Shown one piece after another: positions 53,744-60,888 of a DNA stretch of 60,888 nt. A program made the position numbers and the translations under genes. Position 1 is the stretch's first letter; the number at the start of each line of letters is the position of its first letter. Origin of the DNA: Siphonobacter sp. BAB-5405 (GTDB lineage: Bacteria; Bacteroidota; Bacteroidia; Cytophagales; Spirosomataceae); contig NZ_NJAG01000023.1 of the NCBI RefSeq assembly GCF_002872335.1, positions 1 through 60,888 on the forward strand, given 5' to 3'. The notes under the pieces are model-generated. The model saw only the letters and a list, made by a program, of their open reading frames with translations, did no database searches and was not told where the DNA came from.

Positions 53744-53815
53744 ATCGGCTGGGTTCAAGGTAAAAGAAGGTTGATTGCTCTCTACGAATGAGAGAATGTA
53801 CGAAGGATACTGAAG

Positions 53816-53853
53816 CGGGAAAGAGCAGAGCGTTCAATGTCTGCTCCTTCCCG
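53816..53853 (-). other. GC-rich hairpin between the GT-C and WbqC genes
   Basis: CGGGAA-A-GAGCAGA pairs with TCTGCTC-C-TTCCCG (13 pairs, one mismatch) around a ten-base loop, six bases past the stop at 53859 on the minus strand. No T-run follows. It may attenuate or stabilise the operon mRNA. Confidence 0.55.
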
Positions 53854-53858
53854 GCTGT

Positions 53859-55913
53859 TTATTTCAATTTCCGGAGCCAGTAATCTTCCGCCGGAACGAT
53901 CATCTTCGCTCGGGTAGCGGCTGTTGTATCCGTTCCGAGCCGGATGTCGCCGGGCTGGGGTTTGATCACGCTGGCCGCAAAAAACAGATATTCCGCTTCT
54001 TTGGGAATGGGCTGCAATCCACGTTCAAAAGGATTGATGGGAATGAGTTTCCGCGTCAGGTCTTTGCCGAACAGAGGATATTCGTAATCGTCGTTGATGT
54101 CCGCCAGAGCAACGGTCGCATGTTCAGGCACGATTCGATCAAAATTCTTGTACGCTGGTGTAATATCCTCACGGGCGTAAGACATACGTTCAATCCGACC
54201 TTCGTTAAACGCCGAAGGATGGCCGTTGTGAGCTACTGGCAGGCAACGTTCGTTCCACCATACGGCAAAAAATGCGGAAGCACAGGCGAGAGCAACAATG
54301 AATAAAATATAACTTTTCAGGACGAGTTCCCGCGAACCTAGTAAGGAATGCCGTTTGGTAAACAGGACCGTCAGGAAAGGAATCACGTAAATGCTTGTAC
54401 TGATGAAGTACCGACCTTTGAACGGATCGTAGGGAGCCGAGTATGACAACGCAGCCGCGTGCAACAAAGCCGCTCCGGCCAGGAAAAGCAAGGGTTTGGA
54501 GCGAATAACCCCAAACAGCACCAGAAATACTAGCGGCCACAACAAAGCAAAACCCATGATGCCCCAGTAGGGTAGGCCATTCATGAAAATGTAATCCCGG
54601 TTGTAGCTGAACGGTCGGATCGTAAAATCCGTCTCTTCCCGAAGGCGTGCGTGTACCTTTCCTTCCAGCCATACAAACGGAGCTTTAAACCATTGATTAG
54701 GCCCTTCAATCACGCCGGGCAGGTTGGTAAGACCGTCCAGGTTCATGAAATCAAAACCGTAACGCAGGAAATTCCGGGTGCCTTGTTCGTAAAGATTTGG
54801 GCTAAAGATACCACCGGCTCGTTCCACCGATTGGTGACGCGTAGCCGTTGGGGGTCCAATGGGGTGGTTGTACCGCTGAAGGTTAGACAGATAACCCGTA
54901 GGCAACGTAAACAGCAACACGCCGATAACCGCCGAGGTAAAGAAGTGCTTCAGCTGACCCAGGGAATATTTGACATTGGGCACACCGAATACAAAAACGT
55001 ACAACGCCACCATGAATAACGAGGGGAATTGCAGAACCAGCGTGATCTTGTGACCCAGGCCAATACCAAAAATGAGTCCGGCCAGGTACAGATACCGGCG
55101 GCGGTGCGTCTGGTGGTAGGCAAACAGGAAGTACACCAGACAACTAACGTAACCCATCAGCACGATGTCGGTATCGGTCGTTGTAGACTGCAGGAGTACG
55201 TTCGGTAGCAAACCCATCGCCAGGGCACTGAATACACTGGCTGTGGTATTTCGGCTGATGGATTGAGCAATGCCGTAAGCCGCCAGTACGGAGATCCAGT
55301 AGCTGAGGTAATTGATGAGCTTGAAAGCATTCTCGATTTTTCCCGTAATCAGGTAGCTGTAAATCTGAATGCCGCAAACGCTACGGGGATAGGTGTCAAT
55401 ATTCCAGTTGGTACCGTAGAACGGAGCCATCGTACCCCGCTGAATGAAGTACATGACACGTACCAAATGGCCCGTCATACTGTCCCATTCATTCGGAACG
55501 GTGAACAGCACCAGCAGTAAACTAATCAGAGACACCGTAGCCAGTGTCGTGATCATTAAGCCGAAAACCACTTTCAGGTACAGCGACAGCTCTTTATACC
55601 AGATCCAGGTCTTTTGAAGCGTACTGCCCAGAAGACTGATCACAGAAAAATCCTCGTACTCCCGAATGAATACTTTCGAGAATAAGAGGTAAAAAATGAA
55701 AGGCGGAATGAATACAAAGCCCGCCCAGAAGCGTACATCCGCCGTTTTATGCAAAAACGATAAAATGAACCCGGAGACAATGATACTACCGGCAAAGACC
55801 GTAAATGCCGTGATGATTACATCTACTAAAGACTTTCGTGAGACCTGGGCGGCTACCCGGAAGCAGAAGCCCACGAACATCAGAAAGAGTAGGCGGTACA
55901 ACCAATCCCACAT
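53859..55913 (-). CDS. GT-C fold membrane glycosyltransferase (GT39-like)
   Basis: The ATG at 55913 (684 residues) is preferred because the longer frame to 56036 overlaps the aminotransferase gene. The protein has about twelve membrane segments, and an early extracytoplasmic loop reads NEWDSMTGHLVRVMY, where the Asp matches the catalytic position of GT-C enzymes that use polyprenyl-phosphate sugars. A soluble C-terminal region (about residues 560-684) is periplasmic. It would add a sugar side group outside the inner membrane. Confidence 0.7.
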   Translation of the reverse strand: MWDWLYRLLFLMFVGFCFRVAAQVSRKSLVDVIITAFTVFAGSIIVSGFILSFLHKTADVRFWAGFVFIPPFIFYLLFSKVFIREYEDFSVISLLGSTLQKTWIWYKELSLYLKVVFGLMITTLATVSLISLLLVLFTVPNEWDSMTGHLVRVMYFIQRGTMAPFYGTNWNIDTYPRSVCGIQIYSYLITGKIENAFKLINYLSYWISVLAAYGIAQSISRNTTASVFSALAMGLLPNVLLQSTTTDTDIVLMGYVSCLVYFLFAYHQTHRRRYLYLAGLIFGIGLGHKITLVLQFPSLFMVALYVFVFGVPNVKYSLGQLKHFFTSAVIGVLLFTLPTGYLSNLQRYNHPIGPPTATRHQSVERAGGIFSPNLYEQGTRNFLRYGFDFMNLDGLTNLPGVIEGPNQWFKAPFVWLEGKVHARLREETDFTIRPFSYNRDYIFMNGLPYWGIMGFALLWPLVFLVLFGVIRSKPLLFLAGAALLHAAALSYSAPYDPFKGRYFISTSIYVIPFLTVLFTKRHSLLGSRELVLKSYILFIVALACASAFFAVWWNERCLPVAHNGHPSAFNEGRIERMSYAREDITPAYKNFDRIVPEHATVALADINDDYEYPLFGKDLTRKLIPINPFERGLQPIPKEAEYLFFAASVIKPQPGDIRLGTDTTAATRAKMIVPAEDYWLRKLK

Positions 55914-55924
55914 GTTTGGTACTA

Positions 55925-57006
55925 TTACAGGTTTTCGTTGATGATCGAAATAATTCGTTCGACGTCGTGATCCGGCAGATCCGGATACAGCGGCAGACTC
56001 AGGGCACGCACCGCCATATACTCCGAAACCGGGCATGACTGATGAGCGTGCAAAAAGCTCAACGTGTTTAAGGAAGGATAAAAATACCGACGAACGAAGA
56101 TGTTCTGAGCGGCTAAGGCATCGCGTACCTTCAGCAAATCAGCTTCCGTTTCGAAGAAAACGGGATAGTACGCGTGATTCCACTCCACATCTGCCGGTAT
56201 GGCAGGTTTTGTAAGCCTGTCCCAGTTCAGGTGCTGATCGTAGCTTTCCGTAACCCGACGGCGGCCTGCAATGATTTCATCCACCCGGGGCAGGTTACAC
56301 AAACCCATCGCGGCATGAAACTCCGAGTTCTTGGCGTTAATGCCAATGTCGAAATAGTCATCCCCTACATGACCGAAGCTACGGTAGAGTTTTAACTGCT
56401 CGGAGAGTTCAGCATTAGGCGTTGTAATCATGCCACCTTCCACCGTATGGAATACTTTCGTCGCGTGAAACTACAGGTCGAAACGTCGCCGTAACTCAGC
56501 AATGATTTGCCTTTGTACTGAACGCCGAAGGTATGGGCAGCATCGTAAATGACGTACAGGCCGTGTTGCTTGGCAATGGCTTCGATTCGTTCAATCTGGC
56601 AGGGAATTCCGTACACGTGCGTAGCCAGGATAGCCTGCGTTTTTGGTGTAATCAGGGCCTCAATGCAGTCCGGATCGATGCAGAGATCTTCTTTTCGGAT
56701 GTCCGCGAAAATGGGCGTGGCATTTTCCCAGGCAATGGCGTGGGAGGTCGCACAGTAGGAAAAAGGCGTTGTAATCACTTCGCCCGTAATCCGGAGGGCC
56801 TTCAAAGCCATTTGCAGCACAATGGTACCATTGGAGCTGAAATGCAGGTGCTCAAGACCGAGGTATTGTCGCAATTTTTGTTCTAATTCCAGAACGAGCG
56901 GCCCCTGGTTGGTCAAATGATAGCGTTCCCAGATGCCGTTTAAGTACGCGATATATTCTTCTTGAGGAGGAAGGTAAGACTTGGTTACAAATATTTTCTC
57001 GCTCAT
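55925..57006 (-). pseudogene. DegT/DnrJ/EryC1 aminotransferase, frameshifted
   Basis: The 5' part (57006 to about 56470) encodes a typical sugar aminotransferase start: SSNGTIVLQMALKALRITGE, TTPFSYCATSHAIAWENATP, ATHVYGIPCQ, IYDAAHTFGV. Near 56468-56470 one T (minus strand) appears to be missing, and the frame ends at 56428. In the next frame the sequence continues FHATKVFHTVEGGMITTPNA to the stop at 55925. The PLP-binding lysine lies in that HATK segment, directly after the break, so the 5' product alone cannot be active. Restored length is about 360 residues, making a 4-amino-dideoxy sugar of the VioA/FdtB/WecE kind. ATGA overlap with the ABC ATPase gene. Confidence 0.85.
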
Positions 57007-58256
57007 ACATTAACCTCCTCTGCCTGTTCGATAGTGAAGGGGAAATAGGGACGAACGGAACCCGGCCATTTACCGTACCAGGCCACTTCGCCGCGATAAT
57101 CGTCAATTTCAAAAAGAATGGATTCCTGTAAGTGATAGAGTACCGTCGCGGCATCTTTCACAATCATCATCGTAATGGTATAGGTACCATCGTTGAGGAA
57201 GTTGCCGGGCAGTTCTACTTCACCCGTAATCAATCCGGGATTGGCATCGAGTTGGGGAGAGGCCAGATTAAAAATGGTTTCACCCGTCATCGAATTGAAG
57301 TGCATACTCAGGTTGAGTTTGGCATTCTTAACGAAATTCCAGAACTCGAACCGAACTCGAATCGGCGTACGTACGTCAATGCGGGTCTGAGTACCGGCGA
57401 GCGTAGGCATCAGTTCAATCTTCTTGATCCGTACCTGATCATTACCGGGAGCTGATTCGGGCGTAGTCCATTCCCGTACCAGACTGGTCTGGTTGATCTT
57501 GGACATGTAATCGGTAATGATCTGCCCCGTTTCACCGACGGCCACCATTTGGCCGCGGTTCATGAATACGGCTTTATTACACAGACTTTGTACGGCCGTG
57601 AGGTTATGACTTACGAACAAAATCGTCCGGCCGCTGTCTGATACATCCTTCATTTTGCCGAGACACTTCCGCTGGAATTCAGCATCACCTACGGCGAGTA
57701 CTTCATCGATGATCAGAATTTCGGGTTCGAGGTGAGCGGCAATCGCAAAACCCAGCCGCACAAACATCCCCGAAGAGTAACGTTTCACGGGGGTGTCCAG
57801 AAATTTCTCGATACCGGCGAAGGCTACGATTTCATCAAAGTGCTGCTTGATCTCGGACTGCTTCATGCCAAGAATGGCACCGTTGAGAAAGATGTTCTCG
57901 CGACCCGTAAGCTCCTGATGAAAGCCCGTACCGACTTCCAGCAAGCTGGCGATACGGCCCCGAACCGTTACCCGGCCTTCGGTAGGCTCGGTAATCCGGC
58001 TGAGTACTTTCAGGAGGGTAGACTTACCAGCTCCGTTGTGACCAACGATTCCGATTCGGTCGCCCTGAGCTACGTCGAAACTTACATTTTTAAGAGCCCA
58101 GAATTCTTCTTTAACGGAAGTTTCCTGTGGCTTGGAACCGAAGAGCGATTGAAGGCTATTAACAACGGTTTCTTTCAACCCCGCCGGGCCACCATATTTT
58201 TTCTGGTGGTCGATGAAGTAGCGTTTACCTATATTTTCAACCTGGATGGCATTCAT
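57003..58256 (-). CDS. Wzt-like polysaccharide ABC transporter ATPase with C-terminal sugar-recognition-type domain
   Basis: In this 417-residue protein, residues 1-245 are an ABC ATPase: Walker A GHNGAGKST (72-80), signature YSSGMFVRLG, Walker B LIIDEVLAVGD and the switch SHN. Residues 255-417 are a beta-sandwich like the Wzt C-terminal domain, which in ABC-exported O-antigens recognises the terminal modification of the chain. It pairs with the permease gene 60 bases upstream. The C-domain implies a capped polysaccharide, although no capping methyltransferase or kinase is in the window. Confidence 0.9.
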   Translation of the reverse strand: MNAIQVENIGKRYFIDHQKKYGGPAGLKETVVNSLQSLFGSKPQETSVKEEFWALKNVSFDVAQGDRIGIVGHNGAGKSTLLKVLSRITEPTEGRVTVRGRIASLLEVGTGFHQELTGRENIFLNGAILGMKQSEIKQHFDEIVAFAGIEKFLDTPVKRYSSGMFVRLGFAIAAHLEPEILIIDEVLAVGDAEFQRKCLGKMKDVSDSGRTILFVSHNLTAVQSLCNKAVFMNRGQMVAVGETGQIITDYMSKINQTSLVREWTTPESAPGNDQVRIKKIELMPTLAGTQTRIDVRTPIRVRFEFWNFVKNAKLNLSMHFNSMTGETIFNLASPQLDANPGLITGEVELPGNFLNDGTYTITMMIVKDAATVLYHLQESILFEIDDYRGEVAWYGKWPGSVRPYFPFTIEQAEEVNV

Positions 58257-58316
58257 AACAGGGAAGGTTAACGGAGGGCTCCAGCCAACCTGTTGGTTGA
58301 GAAAAAGCTTTGAAGA

Positions 58317-59165
58317 CTAAATATAGTCAACAAAACCGTTTTCGCGTTTACGGAAAAAAGCAACAGAACTAAGCACAACTACTAAAATGATAATCAGACT
58401 GGGGATAAAACTTTCCCAGTTGAACGGAGCAGTGCCCCCTAAAAGGGTCCAGCGAAAACCATCGATAATACCTACGATGGGATTCATATTGTAGAGCGGG
58501 TACCACCACTGATCGGCGTACTGCCGAATGTTCATGGAAGAGTACGCGACCGGACACGCGTAGAAGCCAAACTGGATAATGAAAGGCGTCAGTTGCGTAA
58601 AGTCACGGTACTTCACATTCATAACGGCCAGAAATAAACCGAAACCGAACGAAGCCAGGTACGCCATTCCTAAAAACAAAGGCAAAAAGATTAGTTGCCA
58701 GGAGGGCATAAAATCCTGCTTGAAATAGTACCAGAGGTACATGGGAATAATCAGGGCAAAGCCAACCAGGAAATCAACGAAGCCAACCATAACCGAACTG
58801 GTCGGTAGGATCAATCGGGGGAAGTAGACTTTCGAAACCAGGTTGGAGTTACTTAAAATACTGTGACTGACCTGCGAGAGTGAATTGGCAAAGAAGTTCC
58901 AGATCAGTACGCCCGCAAAAATAGCCAGCTTGGGCGGAACACCCGGTTCAAACTGCAAACCTGCTACTTTACCAAAGGCAAAAAAGAGGACTGCCGTCGT
59001 AAGTACGGGGCGAACGACACTCCAGACAATGCCCAGCACCGTCTGTTTGTAGCGAACGGTAATATCGCGTTTGGCAAGGATCCAGAATAATTCAGTAGAT
59101 TTCCAAAACTCAGACCAGTAATTCTTCTGCGACCTGCCGTGTTCTATAATCGTTTCCTGGGTCAT
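58317..59165 (-). CDS. Wzm/TagG-like ABC transporter permease
   Basis: A 282-residue ABC-2 type permease with six membrane segments. The N-terminal segment reads LFWILAKRDITVRYKQTVLG, then VVRPVLTTAVLFF, and FFANSLSQVSHSILSNSNLV. It forms the channel for undecaprenyl-linked polysaccharide together with the ATPase. It overlaps the Wzz-like gene by four bases (ATGA). Confidence 0.9.
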   Translation of the reverse strand: MTQETIIEHGRSQKNYWSEFWKSTELFWILAKRDITVRYKQTVLGIVWSVVRPVLTTAVLFFAFGKVAGLQFEPGVPPKLAIFAGVLIWNFFANSLSQVSHSILSNSNLVSKVYFPRLILPTSSVMVGFVDFLVGFALIIPMYLWYYFKQDFMPSWQLIFLPLFLGMAYLASFGFGLFLAVMNVKYRDFTQLTPFIIQFGFYACPVAYSSMNIRQYADQWWYPLYNMNPIVGIIDGFRWTLLGGTAPFNWESFIPSLIIILVVVLSSVAFFRKRENGFVDYI

Positions 59166-60280
59166 GAATTCTGCAATTTTTTCATCATGTTTTGATAGGT
59201 ATGAATCAGGAACATGGCCGCCAACGACAGCACAATGCCCAGAGCAATCCCAATTTTAATGGCTTTTCCTTTAGGGTAGGGAGTAACCGGCAGCGGAAAA
59301 GTCGGCTCATCGATAATCATCACTAAGGGACTTTCCCGAATGAGCGAAGTACGCAAGGCGTCAATGTTCCGGATGGACTCCATGTATAAGCCCTGCAGAT
59401 AAGTCGTATTCTGCGACAGACGCTGTTCGTTCACCCGACCCGAAGGCATAATCATGTATTGACTATAATCTTGAGATGAGGCTAATCTGCGTTCAGCTCC
59501 GGTTAGTTTCGTCAGTACCGAATCGCGACGGTGAACGTTCAAATCAAGCAGTTCCAGCGTTTTCTGACTTTGCGTTTCTTTGTAGAAATCAGTCATTCGG
59601 GCCAGCCAGGTTTCCACCATCAGCTTTGATAAGGTATCGGATTCAGTCTTGATGGATAACTCCATGAAGCTGGATTTCCGGTCTACGTTCTCAATCTGCA
59701 AATCCTGCGAGGCGTAATCACGGAACATATCCAGATAGGACATTTGAGCATTCGTGTACTCTTTGATGGGCTTATCCGGGAACTCGAATTTCTTACCCAG
59801 AAACTCTTCGTTTTTCGTACGACGCAGGGCTCCCGAGCGGTTTTTGTAAAAGTTAGCGAGCAGGTCCGTTTTGTTCCCAATCGTAACTTTCGTCAACATA
59901 ACCCGGTTTCCAATTTTTTTGGAACGGAACAGCGAAACGAAGTTCGGTCCCGAGAACATATTCGCACTGGAGCCACCTCCCGACATACCGAGAGCACTCG
60001 CGAAGTTCGACAATTCTGAATTCCCTGAACCGCTTTCCAGGTTAAAAATCAGAGAGGCTTCGTACTGATCAGGTACTTCATTAACCTGGTCATAAATCCA
60101 GCCACCCAGACCGCCGAGCAGCACGCATATCAACAACAACCACCAATACTTAAGGATTGTTTTGAATACGGTATTGACATTATTAACCAGTTTCCGGGGG
60201 TCAAATGGGGGTGCCTGCTCTACGACAGCCACCTCTCCATTGGGCGTAAGTACGGGTTTATGAGATTCTTCTGTTGCCAT
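59162..60280 (-). CDS. Wzz-like chain-length determinant protein
   Basis: This 372-residue protein has the two-helix Wzz layout: a membrane segment at about 42-62 (LKYWWLLLICVLLGGLGGWI), a long periplasmic coiled region, and a second membrane segment near 340-360 (IKIGIALGIVLSLAAMFLI) preceded by the proline-rich PTFPLPVTPYPKGK typical of this family. It lacks the tyrosine-kinase half of larger co-polymerases. It would set the chain length of a Wzy-made polymer or organise the exporter. Confidence 0.85.
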   Translation of the reverse strand: MATEESHKPVLTPNGEVAVVEQAPPFDPRKLVNNVNTVFKTILKYWWLLLICVLLGGLGGWIYDQVNEVPDQYEASLIFNLESGSGNSELSNFASALGMSGGGSSANMFSGPNFVSLFRSKKIGNRVMLTKVTIGNKTDLLANFYKNRSGALRRTKNEEFLGKKFEFPDKPIKEYTNAQMSYLDMFRDYASQDLQIENVDRKSSFMELSIKTESDTLSKLMVETWLARMTDFYKETQSQKTLELLDLNVHRRDSVLTKLTGAERRLASSQDYSQYMIMPSGRVNEQRLSQNTTYLQGLYMESIRNIDALRTSLIRESPLVMIIDEPTFPLPVTPYPKGKAIKIGIALGIVLSLAAMFLIHTYQNMMKKLQNS

Positions 60281-60307
60281 AATGATTATGAAAGGCTGGA
60301 GTTACGA

Positions 60308-60888
60308 TTATAACGTTCGGAGAATAGCGTAGATACCCAGGAGGCCTGACAGCGAGCCACCAATGGTACCAATCACACCCATCACCTGAGCGGCTGTAAT
60401 GTCGGCCTGCGTCCGTACGGGTACGATGATGCGAGAACCAGGGCGTACTTCCGGATACGAATTGAAGAACAGGAATCGCTTCGTCTTCTTGGCATACCCA
60501 TTCGCGTAGATTACGTACGTACGTTTCTTCACACTACGGGAAGTGAAACCACCGGCCCGTGAGATGTACTCACCAACGCCCACATTTTTCGTATAACGGG
60601 TGGTCGTAGGTAACTGTACTTCACCTTCAATTTTAATCGTTGGGTTAAACTTCGGAACCGTTAGTAAATCACCATCCTGAAGAATCAAGTCAATATCCGT
60701 ATGCGGTTTTTCCAGGATTTTCTTCAGATCAATACCGATGGCTTCTTCTTTATTTTCGGCTACTACATCGGCTTGCAGAGCAGATTTCCGACCATCGTTA
60801 CTGATGGTATTCAAGGTCTTCTGCTGCTGGTCAATTTCTGCTTTCGTAAGCTTGGTTCTACGAATCAGTGAAGCTCCTTCCACGTAGG
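60308..60888 (-). CDS. SLBB-domain polysaccharide export protein (Wza/GfcE-like), 5' end outside the window
   Basis: Only the C-terminal 193 codons are present; the frame is open to the right edge. One full SLBB module is visible: DLILQDGDLLTVPKFNPTIK, GEVQLPTT, GVGEYISRAGGF, and RPGSRIIVPVR. A final hydrophobic stretch (VMGVIGTIGGSLSGLLGIYA) may be a membrane anchor. Such proteins form the outer-membrane exit for capsule or exopolysaccharide. It lies 27 bases before the Wzz-like gene in the same transcript. Confidence 0.85.
   Translation of the reverse strand, partial: YVEGASLIRRTKLTKAEIDQQQKTLNTISNDGRKSALQADVVAENKEEAIGIDLKKILEKPHTDIDLILQDGDLLTVPKFNPTIKIEGEVQLPTTTRYTKNVGVGEYISRAGGFTSRSVKKRTYVIYANGYAKKTKRFLFFNSYPEVRPGSRIIVPVRTQADITAAQVMGVIGTIGGSLSGLLGIYAILRTL

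Overview
The window looks like a chromosomal segment of a Bacteroidota bacterium, most probably order Cytophagales (Spirosoma- or Siphonobacter-like). The signs are paired Tat-exported ferritin-like proteins, DUF5672 and WbqC-type genes in a capsule locus, a CheB/CheR–hybrid-kinase operon without chemoreceptors, weak Shine-Dalgarno sequences, and one clear Bacteroidota-type promoter (TTG-N19-TAnnTTTG). The backbone is of middling GC content. The first ~5.5 kb is visibly more AT-rich and looks acquired. The genus assignment is inference.

Region 1 (1-5.9 kb) is an integration hotspot. A tyrosine recombinase gene abuts the 3' part of a tRNA-Arg(TCT) gene whose 5' half is missing, so the element probably ends here and extends left out of the window with a secreted JAB-like protein as cargo. 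On the other side of the tRNA fragment lies a second, decayed recombinase, then an AT-rich PQQ-propeller gene and the tail of a lost gene that still has its terminator-like palindrome. Region 2 (5.9-15.2 kb, minus strand) holds two ferritin-like proteins, an HD-phosphohydrolase fused to a Pycsar-type membrane effector domain, a very large metallophosphatase / kinase-like / Omp85-barrel fusion, and a GAF protein. A 1.1-kb AT-rich gene-free gap follows.

Region 3 (16.3-24.6 kb) is a compact glycan locus: a GT4 glycosyltransferase fused to a GmhB-like heptose-bisphosphate phosphatase, two GT9 heptosyltransferase-like enzymes, a NodU/WapO-like O-carbamoyltransferase, a GT2 enzyme and, convergently, another GT4. 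Together they suggest a carbamoylated, heptose-containing surface glycan. Low-complexity repeats border these genes, and one encodes the C-terminus of the carbamoyltransferase. Region 4 (24.8-28.9 kb) has an envelope protein, an SRPBCC protein overlapping a zinc alcohol dehydrogenase, a small unknown and a fasciclin protein. Region 5 (29.2-36.3 kb) is one signalling operon: REC-PAS kinase, CHASE3-HAMP-GAF hybrid kinase with three receivers, single-domain response regulator, CheR and receiver-less CheB. A secreted esterase follows.

Region 6 (37.2 kb to the right edge, all minus strand) is a long exopolysaccharide/O-antigen locus read right to left: SLBB export protein, Wzz-like protein, Wzm/Wzt-like ABC exporter, a frameshifted DegT aminotransferase, a GT-C membrane protein, a frameshifted WbqC protein, about eleven glycosyltransferases, an O-antigen polymerase/ligase, a WcaF-like acetyltransferase and a WecA-like initiating transferase with its own promoter. 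It combines hallmarks of ABC-dependent and Wzy-dependent export.

I saw no rRNA, no intact tRNA, no CRISPR array and no recognisable transposase.
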